Assembly (NCBI GenBank): GCA_905182985.1
Contig: CAJJDN010000003.1
Coordinates: 72,472-136,471, forward strand
DNA: 64,000 nt
Source: Paramecium sonneborni
Taxonomy: Eukaryota; Ciliophora; Oligohymenophorea; Peniculida; Parameciidae
Reading direction: 5' to 3'
This document shows, piece by piece, positions 36,369-49,796 of the stretch. Below the pieces are notes generated by a model. The model had not been told where the DNA came from and made no database searches. It saw nothing but the letters and a program-made list of their open reading frames with translations. Position numbers and translations under genes: made by a program. The first letter of the stretch is position 1. Each line of letters opens with the position of its first letter.

Positions 36369-39300
36369 TCATTTCATTTCATGTATTCCATAAAGTACAA
36401 ATGCAGCTCCATTTAAGACTTTCAAATTACATTTAGGCTTAGTTTACATAATAATTAATTCTGGTTTCAGATCTTAATTTTTGCCATATTCAGTAATGAA
36501 ATCTAAAGCATATTGATCAGCATCTTTATCAGTAATAGGCCAAAGTGATCCAAATAGAGATGGACAACCTCTAAGTAGATATGAAACTGCCAATCCATGC
36601 CAATCTACATGGTCTAGATAAATTTCTTAAAAAGATAGATTAGTTCCTTTAAATTTTCCTAAATCAATCATTTAAGCACTACTACAACCTAATAAATATG
36701 GTCTACCACTTAAATACATTTAAGTTTAAAATACTTATTTTTCATTAATATACTATTCTCCTCCTCCATGTCCTATATAAAAATAATAATCTTTTTTTTA
36801 TAAACATTCTACTATTAATTCTTTATTAGGTTTTTCTCTTACAATGCCTTTTAAATTATATTATTTTAATAAAGGAAGAATTTTCTTTTCTGATTTTTGT
36901 AAATCATTTCCTGGATTCAGAACATAAAACAAATCTTATTTTGGATCTGTTGGTAGATTAGTTAAATCTAAAATATGTCCTAAAGATAAAACTCGATTAA
37001 AGACTGTATTTTTGATATGATCCCATGGTAGTAATTATAATTAAGGACTCAAAATAAGTAAAGGACTATCAGATTTATAAATAAAATCAATATGTTCTTA
37101 TAAAGCATATTCTATACTTAATTATCTTTTAAGTAATTATTATTCATAATAATCTCTTCTTGACCACCATTATCCTGGCGCACTAGAAGTTTCATCTAAA
37201 CAATCAATATTTTCTTAAATTAAGTTTAGATAATACATCAAAGCATCTTTAAATTATAAACATTTATTAATTAAATTAACTTATTTATTAAGACATTATT
37301 TAGTAAGATGACAATATTTAGATATTAATATTATTTTTTCACCATTAAACTCAAAGAAATTTATTACGATAATGTCTCTTCTAATTGAGATATCAAATAT
37401 ACTTGCTAATTCAGAAGTTCTACCTAAATTTTCACATTTCATTATAGATATATCTTCTTATTATAAAAGTATTCTCTTTTAATTCATTTAAAATGAAGCT
37501 AAAGTTGCAATTAAATCAAATTCAAATTTATTTTTATCATACTTTTTTTATAATGGACATTTACATTGTATCTATTAAACAAATTAAGGTTAAGAATTTG
37601 TCAAAAATTCTTTTAATCTTAAATATAAATACATATATAATTTTGATTAATCGATATTCTAATGAAGTGCTTATGCTAATTAATTTTATACTAAAATAAA
37701 CATCTAATATCCATAATTACAAATATTTTAACTAATTTATTATTCACATAATCCTAATACAAGAACAGGAATTATCTATTCTAAAATTACTTAATCTAAA
37801 ACTAATTCATGTCTACAATTTTCATCAACTAAAAAACAATATTATTTAGCATCTGTGCATCTAAATAATTATTTTAAAATTATGCAATTGGTTTTTAATT
37901 CAAATGATCTTGTTTATTTTAACAATAACTTTTCATATAAATAAGGATTTGAATGATTTAATAAACATAAATATTCTAAAGTAAAATTAAAATATGCTCT
38001 ATAAAATTTTCCTTTTAATAAATTATTGTCATCAAAACATTATACTAATTTAGCATGTGATTCTTTTAATTTAGCCCACTAACTTCTTCTCTAACGATAT
38101 AATGATTATCTTGCATTTTCACTTGTTACTTATGCATAGTCTTGTTTTTTATTCAAATATTTAACAACATTACAAATACCATCTGTTATCTACTACCATT
38201 ATTAAGTATCAATCAACCATGGTATTTGAGAATATATATTCACTAAAACTGTTATTCCTAAAGCTCTTTAGGAAAATAAAATTATTTAATTAGAAATAGT
38301 ATTTATTGCTTTGTAAAAACCTAAGTATTTTAAAAATTTTAAAAGCTTGTAACATATTTATAAATAAACATAAATAGCCTCTGCTCTATAATTTATAAAT
38401 AAAGCTGGAGTACATAATTCACCATTGCCTAAATAAAATGAAATAAATTCTTTATGCTCTATCTTAAATATATGGATATCTGATTATTAGAATAATTCAT
38501 CTTAATATTTAGGCTTTTCTTAAAATTCAAATAAAGAACTAGTAAGTTGAGGCATTAATTATTCCAATATTTATACTTTAGTTATTATACTGACTTATTT
38601 TTAAAGTAATAATTTTCGTGCATGCTTTAAAAATTTATTTAACGTAGGGATTCCCTATAAAGATTTTAATTTTATATCTGAACCTAAGTTCTTTTTTAAT
38701 TTCTCTATTTTTGAGTAAAAATTGATTTCTTTTATTACTAATGTATTTGGATATTATTTTTTTAAATCCTTATAATTTTAGGAAGATTTTGATAATTATA
38801 AAAGTAAATATTCTGGAACACTATCATAATAAGATAGAATTGACAATTTCAACAATAATATTTAACGATTATCAATCTTATGTAATTTATATACTCTTTC
38901 AATTAAAGCTAAGTTTAATAAAAGTGTCTTTGCTTTTTTTAAATCTACAATTTCATTATTAAGTGGGTTATTAACAAGTTTGCCATTATATTTATAATCA
39001 GATTCCTAAGGTAATTTCTTATCAAAATTATGTATAAATTGCATCTACATAGAAAAATATTCCATATAAAGATTTTTATTTTTTGGATTCTAACAGATAA
39101 CTAAAATTAAATGAAGAAGCTTAGATATAATAGATATATATTCAAATGAAAGACTTTAAGGTTATTTGATATTTACATCTATTTCTAATTATTGATAGAT
39201 CATCAATAGTGTACTATTTAAATCTTCTTAAGAATAAGAAAAGAATTCAGTCAACTTTGTTTGAAGAAACTTTTAGTCATATCTATATTACAATAAGTAC

Positions 39301-40606
39301 ACTAATTCAAGGAATTCACAAATGTCTCTTCTGGGATTATTTGAGTCAACTAAATTTGTATAAGTTAATTACCATTACACATCAATTCATATAACTTATC
39401 AAAATTGGCAGCAAGATAATCTTTATCCTATTTAATAAATATTGAAGTAATTAAATTATTTATTGTTTTTTCTTTTGAAACAGTTGAAAGATCAATTTAT
39501 TAATTACTAAAAATAGCAAATTTATGATATATTTCAGGCAAATATTTTTTAAATATAGGTAATAAAGAATCTATTATTTATTAATTTGGCTATTGTTTCA
39601 ATAATAAATTAGCTGATTCATTAACTTTTTACATATCCTCTATTTTACTAAATTTTAAATTATTAATTAAGGATAAAACTTTAATTATAATTTTATCTTG
39701 ATTTAATTGAATTAATAATGTTAGAATTTAAAGTAAATAAGGTAAAATCTATTAAGGATCATTCTCCATATCATTATGTTAAAAAGAGAGATCATAATCA
39801 CTTTTATATTTATATAATAAACTCAGTAATTACATATTAAATCTAATTATTTAAATTGAACAAATAAAACTTAGTTAAAAATTAGAGGCAATTAATTTAT
39901 ATACTGTTATCTCAACATTAAAGTGATTTATTATTTTTTTATCAATATGTGCAAATTCTTTTTTTTTAATTAAATTAAGAGTGTTTCTCTTATTAAATTG
40001 AGAGAAACCAAATTCATGATGTTCTGATTTTTAAAGTCGATTGAATTCTGCTCTTAAAAAGTATATTGCATCATCATTAATAACTATTTTTGAATCCATA
40101 ATAAAAAAGCGGGTAAATTTTAAAATTTCATTTAACTATCCAATTTCTGGATCAGGAACTTCCATTATAAATGCAAGATGACATCGACATAAATATCTAA
40201 TTCTTTAATTCTTAATTTTAGCTGTTTCTTTCATTTATTCTTAAAATGGTTAAGAAAACAATAGATGAACTGAGCAATCTGGTATTTAATAATTATTTGC
40301 TATATCAATTAAAAGTTGACATTGCTTTTGAATACCCAAAATTTCAAAAACTTAAAAATTTATAGCTGCTGTATGCATAACACATTTCACATTTTATGAT
40401 TCAAGTCCAATTAAATCTAATAATAATTCATATGCTTCATCTATGTTTTATTAAAATAAGATTAACTATTAAGCTAAATTGGCTCTTGCAACAACATTCA
40501 CCATATCATTTTTTCTAAAATCCCTTATTTAAGAGATGACATTTATTTTTTCGTTGTTACATTAGCAAAAATAATTTAAAAGGGTTTATTTCTACTTTTA
40601 GTTCAT
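36369..40606 (-). CDS. ESP1: Separase (peptidase family C50), about 1,380 aa
   Basis: The C-terminal protease domain is unmistakable: FYIGHGGGEQYI carries the catalytic His (codon 36768-36770), and RPYLLGCSSAQMIDLG carries the catalytic Cys (codon 36684-36686). GCPSLFGSLWPITDKDADQY follows as in all separases. Separase cleaves the kleisin subunit of cohesin to release sister chromatids. The upstream minus-strand sequence is continuously open apart from short introns and reaches MNQKQKQTLLNYFCQCNNEK at 40604-40606, giving the length typical of separases with a helical N-terminal domain. Introns in the N-terminal region were not all placed, so the 5' boundary is less certain than the protease end. 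Confidence 0.85.
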
Positions 40607-41988
40607 AATATTAATTATAACATAATTATAATTATTATAAGATAAATAAATCTCATTTCCAGATTTTTATTAATGTTTCTCTCTTTTTCATATTTAAATT
40701 CATAAAATGATGTTTATTGTAAATTTAAGTAAAAAAAGCATCTAAGAAATTTTATAACAAAAAAACAAAAATTTAGTTTTCAGTAAGTCTTGATTATTAT
40801 TATTTTTACTATTTGCTTTTATAATAATATCAAGAAACCTATTATGATAATATTATAAAATTAAAATGAATTGTTTAAAATTACATTATAAAATGCTATA
40901 AAAGTATTAAATTAGAGATTGTTGTATAGAATAAGTCTTTCAACTTTCAAATGAAAAAATTAGTGCATTTTGAAAATCAAAAGAAATCTAAATCTAATTA
41001 TAGAGTTTCAAGCATAAATAAGAGCTATGTCTGAAATTAAAATATTTTCAGCTAACTAAATATTTTAATGATTTGTGATATAGCTTATATCATATTGATA
41101 TAGATAGATAGAAATATTTGGAATTATTATTGTTGAAGTAATTTTTTTAAAGTCTTAATAATATTAGTCAGAACATAAGATGATCAAAATCAAATAATCT
41201 TTCAACAAAATTAATGAATTTCGAATATAACTTGAAAATGGATTACCACTAACTTCAGTTTGATATTTTAAAGAGATGGAATACTTTAAAAAGTTGATTA
41301 AACTTTGAACTCATTGACTAATAAATTTAAATTAATCCCAGTTACTTTTTTACTTATTTGATATTTAATCAATTCATGGAGTATAATTTAATGAGAATTA
41401 AGTACCTCATAATATTATGTTTATAAAAGCTATGTTAATTCTAAAATATTTTTCAAAAACAGTTAAAACATAAATACTTATTATAATAGGAATAATTTAT
41501 TCAGATCTTAAAATTAAAAACCAAATATTCTTTCTGGTTGAGAATTTTTGCATTATCTTTAATTTGCTATTCTTAAAGAATTTGCAATTCAACCGAATTA
41601 CCTTGATTCTATTAAAAATTACCTTAGTTATCTTATTTTTATTAGTCACAAATTACAATTAAAGAATAATAAATAATATTATTATTTATAATTAAATAAT
41701 TCAGATCATAATAATGATAATGTAATTGATTAGTACTAAAATGTATAATAATTTTAGACATTTTTACATATTATTAATATTTTTAAAGTAAATCAGCTTA
41801 ATCTGAAGAAATAAGAATGTAAAAATTTATAATTAGATCAATGAATCTTGTATTCATAGTCGTATTTGCAACTTTTTATTTAATGGTAATGAAAGCTGCT
41901 AATTAAATAAATATTTTAGTTATATTTATAAATTGCATATGCTTTCAATTATTATATACAATATTTAAAATATCTTAAATTTTTAATC
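40607..41988. other. Gene-poor stretch with broken coding-like fragments
   Basis: About 1.4 kb. Several plus-strand open pieces (near 40914, 41230, 41378-41625) look protein-like but cannot be joined in frame with normal introns, and none has a motif. They may be remnants of a decayed gene. The rest is AT-rich. Confidence 0.4.
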
Positions 41989-42295
41989 ATGAAATATTTA
42001 CTATTCTTAGCAATCATTTTAGTAGCTTTGGCTAAAAGACACCATTAACCTGATGTTGTATTAGAATGCCTTTAAGGAGATTGTAGATAAGAATTTGAAG
42101 TTTGCGACAACTCTACAGGTTGTATGAAATAACTGAAAAAATGCATGAAAGTATAAGAAAGAGATCCATTGAATTACTCTGCTGTATATTTATAATATAA
42201 CAAATTAGGGATATGAATGTTTAGAGAGATAAGGAGATGCATTGAATGCCTTTGAATGCATTTTTACTAAATGCCTAGGTTTACATGGAGGATGA
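41989..42295 (+). CDS. Small secreted Cys-rich protein, 93 aa
   Basis: A 25-nt intron (42184-42208) gives 94 codons. A signal peptide (MKYLLFLAIILVALA) is followed by a short mature part with eight Cys: LECLQGDC, EVCDNSTGCMKQLKKCM, then GYECLE and FECIFTKC. The paired spacing suggests four disulfides. It is a secreted or surface protein of unknown role. Without splicing, the Cys-rich C-terminal half would be lost, which supports the intron. Confidence 0.68.
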
Positions 42296-42801
42296 GATTA
42301 TTTTAAAATCAAAACATAATTTATTTTTTATATCATAATTAAGAGGTTAGTCTTCATGATAAAATTTCATTTTTAATTTTGTCTATCAGATATCTCTTCA
42401 ATATAAATAAGATTTTTTTTAATTGCAATATATATTAAATCGGACCTAGATTCATCAAGACTAACTATTTAATTTTTATGATCATATCTTATTTTAAATA
42501 TATATGGTTGATTTTAAATGCATTATATCTATCTCTATTCTTTAAAGAAGTATTAGATTTATAATTATAATGCGATCAATTTAAATAATCAGTACATTAA
42601 TTGCAATTAATTATAAATTTACAAGCAATTAAGCCAAATATATTTATAAGAATGATATCTATATATAAAGAAGAAAATTATTTAATTTCTTTCTTGTAAA
42701 TTTTTTAAGAAATTTATCTATGTTTTTATATAGAAATAATATTTAAAATATAGAATTACATATAATATATTTAATGTATCTCAAATTCAAAATTATGATG
42801 A

Positions 42802-44070
42802 TCAGCTTTGCTTTGGAGAAGTGAATTATAAAACAGAGCTTTATTTTTTTAATGAAGAATTCTAAAGCCACATAATTGAATTATGCAGAATCCCACTTTA
42901 AAACAATGTTAATTTATCAGCATTAGAAATTTAATCAACTTATGATATATTCTTGTTTGTGTTAGGTTAATTGGAATATTCAACAATACTTACAAAGTGC
43001 TATTCTTAATTTTAACTTTAAAAACTCTCTTATTATGATTACTAAAGAATATTACTATTAATAATTTATGATTTATTATTTGATTATTAATTACAGATCA
43101 TTTTAGGATAGTTTAATTTATAAATCACTTTTTAAGGTCTAATTACAACTCTTTAATTAGAATTAAAATTTTATAATCTTTAAAGATGATTTTTGATTTT
43201 TACAAATACAGGCTGACTCCTATTAGTAAAAGGATTATGTAAAATTATTGGTTCTTTGAATCTATTTTTTATTAATTATTAAATTTGAATAAAATCAGGT
43301 CTTAGTGCAGCCTCTTTTTATATCATTTTACCAACTAATTATAATAATTAAATTGAATAGATTCCAGCCATTTATTTAATTGATTCGTTCAAGTTTAGTT
43401 AATTAGCTTTAAGCATAATTATTCATTTACCTCGACCTGTTATCATTTCTATTATTATGATTCCTAAATCATAGACATCCCTTTTAATCTAATCATAATT
43501 AGGGTTCTAATCAAGCTTATCTAATAGTTTTATTTCATTATATTAGTTAAGCAAAATTGATTCTGTTATCAAATTACCATGATATCTATTCAATCCTTAT
43601 AAATAAGCCAATGCATTAACAATTTATTCAACTATCTTCAAAAATATTCAATAATATACATTCCAAATTTCAGTTTCTGGCAATTTCTTTTACTTAGTTA
43701 ACTTTTATCTCAAATTATTGGGATAATATGCAAAAAATAGTTATTAAGTACAAACATTTCCAATATTTTAAGCTTTTGATTTTGTACATGCAAAATATGA
43801 TAAAATATTTGGATGAACAATTTAACTACGATAATTATGAAATTCAATCAAATTAGAATCTTTTTCATAAATATGGACATGCTAATTTTTAAGAAAAGTT
43901 TAATTTACATATGAAAATATCATTGGTTAATTTTATTGTTTAATCTTCCATAATTAAATTGATCCAAGACCAGGATGATTTATCATTCCTTCATCTTCTA
44001 TTTAATCATTTAAGTCTTAAATATAAGAGAAAGGTGAATGATAATTAATTAATGTTTATAGATTTCCCAT
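42802..44070 (-). CDS. Predicted pseudokinase, 406 aa
   Basis: Introns at 43636-43659 and 43407-43430 (24 nt each) give 407 codons. Kinase landmarks are present: HPNILSYF, VNALAYLQGLNRYHGNLI in place of the HRD loop, IKLLDKLDQNP in place of DFG, RDVYDLGIIIIEMITGR (subdomain IX) and LVGKMIQKEAALRPDFIQI (subdomain XI). The catalytic Asp is replaced (HGN), DFG is absent and I see no VAIK lysine, so it is probably inactive and acts as a scaffold or regulator. A Gln/Ser-rich tail of about 130 residues follows. The opposite strand has a TGA-free frame over the tail (42570-43189) that I consider a shadow. Confidence 0.75.
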
Positions 44071-44338
44071 AAAATAAATAAAATTTATTAAAATAATCAC
44101 TTTATATTGAAAATCAATTCTTTTTTTTGAATTTTATTTTATTATATTTAATGTTCATTATTATTTTAAAACAAAATAAATACTTAATTGATATCTTAAA
44201 TGAATTAAAGATTATTAAGAAATAAAGTTTAGATAAATTGTTAAATATTAAAAGTAGAGAAGGATGTAAATAATAAATATTAAATTCTTAATTAATTTAT
44301 AAATTAAATAGAAATGATTTTCATCTACATTAACAAAT
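44071..44338. other. AT-rich spacer
   Basis: About 270 bp between two minus-strand genes; no gene seen. It should contain the promoter of the pseudokinase gene. Confidence 0.55.
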
Positions 44339-47300
44339 TCATCCATTTTTTTAATAGGAATTACGAATAATATTTTGATTTTTGTCAATTAATTTTTAGT
44401 ATTTGTTTTTGCTTTTTGGTTAATATTTTACTTTATGAAAATTTGGTTTAAAATTCTAATGATTTCCTTATTTTGGATACTTTTAAAATTTATTAGAAGA
44501 AGTATGATTAATATAAAAAGGTATTTATATTTATGTTGGTATAGGAATAGAATACTATTATAAATTTAGGATCCTTTAATCTTAAAAGATTTAAATATCC
44601 TAATTTTATTCATTAGTTTTTAATTCTTCTTAAATATTAAATCCTTTATCATTCAAGAGTGTTATAAGTGGTTAATTTAATTTTCTTTATCTATCAAACC
44701 AAATATCTTCGGCTAAAATTTTAAAAGAAAAAAAATCATTTTTACTGATATACCTATAAAGTTTTCTATTATGTAAATTTAAAAGAAGATTCTACCATAA
44801 TGTACATTATCCCAACTAAAATAGTAAATATGAATTATTACTGTAATTGCATTTCCAAAAATATATAATGCATTTCTAGCTCTAGTTAATGCTACATTAA
44901 CTCTTCTACCATCTTAAAGAAATCCAATATTTCCAGTAGAAGAAGAGCGAACACAAGAAAATAAAATAATATCCCTTTCTTAACCTTAAAATGAGTCTAC
45001 TGTATTAATTTAAATATCATCAATAAAATCTCTAATTTATCTTTTAATTTCAAATTTAATTAATCTAACTTATGCTTTATATGCACAAATAACTCCAAGA
45101 CTTTAAGTGGGATATGAATTTTTAATATTTTTAAGAACTTCAACAATCATATTACATTCAATTTAATTTTAATATGATTTATCATCTTTAGTTTCTTCAC
45201 TTTCTACATCAATAAATAATACTCTTTAATTAAAGAAATTATCTGGTATGAATCTTTCATAAACAGAAAAATGATCAATAAGTTTATTATCATAAAAATG
45301 TAATGATGGAAATTCCCTAATTTAAGGATGCATTCTATATTGCATATCTAAAAAGAAAGGTTTAAAATCATTATCTAAAATTCTTTCAAATAAACTTCTA
45401 TTGTAATAAGTATTTTATGAAACTGAAGAAAAAGTAGTAGCTGGTAATTATTTAGGATCACCAATTAATATCATCTTTCTCATTCCTAATCTTAATGGAA
45501 TATTATTTGAAGGTTCAGTACATTATGCTGCTTCATCAACAATTAATAATTCAAATGAATCTATAAATTTACTTAATTTATCAGTTCCAGCTGTACTTAA
45601 AGTTGAACAGATTATTTCTGCTTCACTTATAATCTTTTCACAAAATACTACATAATTTTCTTTTTAATTTCTTTTATTAGTTCTTACTTATTCTAAAAAT
45701 TTCATTAATTAATTTCTTTTATTCCATAATTCATTTAATTATTTTTTTTATTCTTCATCAAATTTCTCATTTTCTTTTATTTTTTTAATGGCCTAAGTTA
45801 TTTTACTCAATTCAATTCTTAATTCACCAGTTGTCTTTTAATCTGAATTAGCTTTAAATTAACTTTTATTAAATAATTAATATTAAGCAACATCTTCTAA
45901 TGAAACCTATTTAATTATTTCACTTTTATCATTTTCTTCATCTAAAACTCCTAATCTTACTAATTTTACTGTTCTTGATCTTCCCTCACTATCAAATAAT
46001 CCTCCTTATAATATTCTATATATTATCTCATCTATTGCAGCATTTGATGGAGCACAAATTAAAATCTTTTTTTTTGGAAATTTATTCATTATTTTCATAT
46101 ATTCATATACTCCAGATAATATACCTATTAATGTATGAGTTTTTCCTGTTCCAGGAGGTCCTTATAATAAACATATACCTCTCTCTTATAAAATCAATTA
46201 TTAAATTGCATTCGCCTACGAAAAGTTATAATTTAAATTGATATATTAAAAAAAAGGATTCATCACTTTCCCATTTTAAATTATATTCTATAAATTTACA
46301 TTCCAAATTTTATCTTTACCACCACCTATCAAATGTTATTATGATTTTGGATCCAATATTAAAGGATATAATGGAGTCTATGTGATTTTATTTATCATCA
46401 AATACTCTCTTAAAAATATACATTTTTTTACCTTATTTAAGTTGTAATTTTTACAAAAGGAAATAAATATACTGTAATCCAATTCTAATATAATAAATCT
46501 CTAGGTACAAATGTTTAAATCTTAATTTGATTTACATATTGATTTGCTTATGGTTCTATCAACATACCAAAAAATAACTATCTTTTTTCTTTTATTCTTT
46601 TTATATCAATATATATATATACTTATTTATTTTTGCAGGATTAAATGAATATTTATTGCTTATTATTACAATATAATTCTTCAAAGATGTCAAATCACAA
46701 ACACTTTCTTCTTTGTGTTCACTTTCATCACTTTAATTTTCTTATTTTTTTTCATTTAAATTTTTTCGATCTTTATTCTTCTCTTTTTCATTTTATTAAT
46801 ACTATCTTATCTAAAATATTAATCCATCTTTATCTATTTCAGCTTCATCTTATTTTATTTAAATTCTTCTAAATTTCTATTTATTAATTCTTTATAATTC
46901 TTATTTTATTTAATGAAATGATTCATTTAAAAATAAGTATTCAAATATTTTACAATACTCTTAATCTGATTTAAATTTTTTAGGTATTTTATTGTAAGTT
47001 TCATTTTCAGATTCTTTGCTATAATCACTTAGAAATAAAAATTTTATTAATTAATTGAACTCAAATATTGGTTTACCTATCATCGCAAAAATCCCGCATT
47101 TTTCCTAAAACATTCCTTAAAATGTTTTTTAATCTTAAGTTATTTAAACATTTGTTTTTTTTAAAATAGGACACTGTTATTTAGCTTTTTCAATACTTCT
47201 TGATTTTTTTTATTCTTTTATTGTTTCCTATCTAATTACACTCTTAATTGGATTTTAAGTAATTTAACGAATTTTATCAATCTTTGGTTATGAAGAACTT

Positions 47301-47778
47301 ATAGTGAAACTATTAATCTATAATAATTTAGGATTCATTATCTATTTTTGTTAGAATTATAAAATTTATTATTTTTTCTTATCTATTAATTTACTTTAAT
47401 TTAATTAAGGAGGATTCTCTATATATAATTAAAATTGTCTATCAGTCTTTTCTAATGATTTTGATTTAATTTGATTCTAAACTTTTTATATATATAATTT
47501 ACTTCAGATATATTATATTTCTTAATTTCAATTAGTTCAGGTTATAAAGTTATTCGCTTTTCATTTTTGATTTATTTTCTATCTTATATAGAAATAAATG
47601 AATTATCAGTTTATTCAGAAGTAATTTAAGAATTTTAGATTAATGAACTTGATACAAATGAATCCTAATCAATTTAAATCTTTAAATCAATTTCTGCCAA
47701 AGGATTCTGTTTATTATCATATTTTTCAAAAAAGGATACTAAAGAGTCCTTTTAATTTTCATAATTTTTATCTTTCAT
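44339..47778 (-). CDS. SEN1/UPF1-type superfamily 1 helicase, about 1,100 aa
   Basis: Helicase motifs in order: I (GPPGTGKTHTLIG, near 46140), II (LLIVDEAAQCTEPSN), III (LIGDPKQLPATTFSS), IV (DMQYRMHPQIREFPS), V (NTVDSFQGQERDIILFS) and VI (RRVNVALTRARNALYIFG). DEAA with QYRMHP and TRAR is the SEN1/senataxin/IGHMBP2 pattern of RNA/DNA helicases that act in transcription termination and R-loop removal. The N-terminal region (from MKDKNYENQKDSLVSFFEK) is disordered and Gln/Ser/Lys-rich, and a basic tail follows motif VI. Introns in the N-terminal half and a long one (about 41 nt) near the 3' end are tentative. Confidence 0.85.
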
Positions 47779-47889
47779 GATTACTATTTAAAATTATCCA
47801 CTATTTATTGTACAAAATTAGGCTTAGAAAAAACCATCTTTTATTTTGTTAATTATAAAATAAAATATGAATTCAAAAAATATAAATAT

Positions 47890-48585
47890 TCAATACTAAT
47901 TCCAAGGTGATTAACTTCTTTAAAATTTATACTTATTAGCTAACTATCTGGATTTTGCATTAATACAAGGTGAAAAACTATAATTTTCTTTTTAAAAAGT
48001 AAAACTTTGTCGAATAGGCATAGCTAATCGATCTGCTTAATCTACAAGATAGAGTCCACTTTTTTTCATTTTTTTATCAGCAATTTCAGCAGATTTAGGA
48101 TTTATTAAAGGTTTAAATGATTATTCATTTTAATTTTAGATTTCATCTGCTAATTGTTATTTCTTAAATTCCTTATATTAAACCCAATCCTATGAATCTT
48201 TAATAAATTGAGAAAGTGATCTTGAGGGTAATATTTTATTAGATTCAATTTCTTCTTCTTATTCTTAAGTAACCAAAATCTTTTATAATTCAGCTCTCAT
48301 TTTTTTTTCTTAAACTAATTCATTTTATCTTTCTAAAAAAGGTTTGAGATTTTTAGTATCAAGAATTTATTAAGACTTTTTACTAATAAACGAAACTTTA
48401 ATAGGTGTTAAAGATCTTTCTTAATCCTATTTTAATTTCTATATTTTGTTTCTCTTTTTTTCTTCTTATTAATATAATCTATCTACAACATTTAAACTTT
48501 TCTGATTTAAAACCTTTTAATCATTAGGTTATAAGAATTGATTATTTGAATCAATTTTAACAGCAGGTTTGCTGGGGTTATACAT
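47890..48585 (-). CDS. Hypothetical protein with two F-x-P-x-I-N repeats, 231 aa
   Basis: Intronless frame of exactly 232 codons starting MYNPSKPAVKIDSNNQFLQP. Coiled-coil-prone Lys/Glu-rich stretches surround two related units near the C-terminus, QSFKPLINPKSAEIADKKM and YSFSPCINAKSRQLANKYK. Such units recur in uncharacterised ciliate and flagellate proteins, from my general knowledge of those proteomes, but I cannot name a family. It ends RSQSPWNQY. Confidence 0.62.
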
Positions 48586-48989
48586 GGTTTTTTATTTGGG
48601 ATATTAAAGAACAATAGTTTTCATTAAATTACGTTAAAATTATATATATATAATACTGTCTCTTAATTAAAAACATAAAACAAAATTTTCACTAGAATAA
48701 AATATTGTTTAAAGATGAGATTTATAACAATATTTGTGAGCTAAAAACCAAAGAATAAGTTTAATTTATATTTACTATGTCGTAGTATAATAGTAATTAA
48801 ATAGATTAATATTTATAAATTTAGAAATGAAGCCAGGAATTTTTAATTTATTTTTCAAAAAGATTTTGAAAGATCAAAATATCTGTGATATATTTAAATA
48901 ATATGAGTATTGTCATCCATATTTAAACTAATTAAAAAATATAGAAAATTTCTAAAATAGATACTTAAATTTAGGGATAATCTATATTA
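48586..48989. other. Spacer; weak plus-strand ORF
   Basis: AT-rich. A plus-strand frame starting MKPGIFNLFFKK near 48828 runs antisense into the next gene's end and has no supporting feature. Confidence 0.45.
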
Positions 48990-49796
48990 TCATTTTATTT
49001 TTTTAGAACAAAAGGTCTTTACAGGATTATAAATAGGTCCAGGTGATTAAGAATCTTCATTTTTGATTTTTTCATCTATCCAACTTATCTTTGGAGCTTG
49101 ACCAATTGTTGCATTTGGAGAGGTTTCTCTTATTACTATGTATAAATAATATTTTTTGTTTATTACATTTCAAACTCTAATCTAGTTTATATTTTCCAAC
49201 TCCTGGAGAACTTGTAGTTAGACTATTATCTAATTATCTTCTAGCCTTAGGAAATGTTGTAGGTGATCCATTTGATTAATATGACATTTCACTTAAAGGA
49301 ATAACTTTAGACGACATTTTGCTAGGTGATCTGCTACAAATTGATTGATTTGATGCAAATTTTTTAAAATCAGAAACAGATTATTTTGTTAAATCATTTA
49401 CTCTTTTAACAGTTTAAGATGTATCTATATTAAATATCTACGACTGTTAATCTTAACTTTAAACATTTAATTCAATTAAGAGTCTATGCCAAATTTAATT
49501 CATTGTTGCTGTTACTATTACATCAAAGTTTGATTTGAAAATTTGTAGATTTCTTTATAATTACTAATTATATTCAATCTTTTATCCTTATTTTTCCATT
49601 ACACTAATCACTTCTTTCAGTCCTTTGAATTGAAATTAAGTTTACTTTGTTGTGCAAAATTGATTTCATTCATAAAAATGTCTTCAAATTCTTTTGAAAT
49701 TTGTGCTAAGTATCCTTTCTTTTATACTGTTTCATATACATGATTGATATCCGCAAATCTAATAACATCTTGCTATATATTTAACTATAAATTCAT
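48990..49796 (-). CDS. PG-rich (SHIPPO/STPG-like) protein, 250 aa
   Basis: Introns of 23 nt (near 49630) and 31 nt (near 49142-49172) give an exact 251-codon frame starting MNLQLNIQQDVIRFAD. The N-terminal half is helical. The C-terminal half is Ser/Pro-rich with SSPGVGKYKLDQSL and SQSPGPIYNPVKTF, which resemble the Pro-Gly-x-Tyr repeats of STPG/ODF3 axonemal proteins, plus ATIGQAPKISWIDEK between them. This would suit a microtubule-associated ciliary protein; two repeats are thin evidence. Its ATG (49794-49796) overlaps the TGA of the decayed kinase upstream. Confidence 0.58.

Noticed and set aside
42570..43189. 193-codon TGA-free plus-strand frame with a possible 38-nt intron
   Set aside because: The opposite strand carries the end of the pseudokinase with recognisable kinase C-lobe motifs in continuous frame. 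With only TGA as stop, long antisense frames are common in AT-rich DNA.
48828..49070. Plus-strand frame starting MKPGIFNLFFKK
   Set aside because: It runs antisense into the end of the PG-rich gene and shows no domain or intron support.
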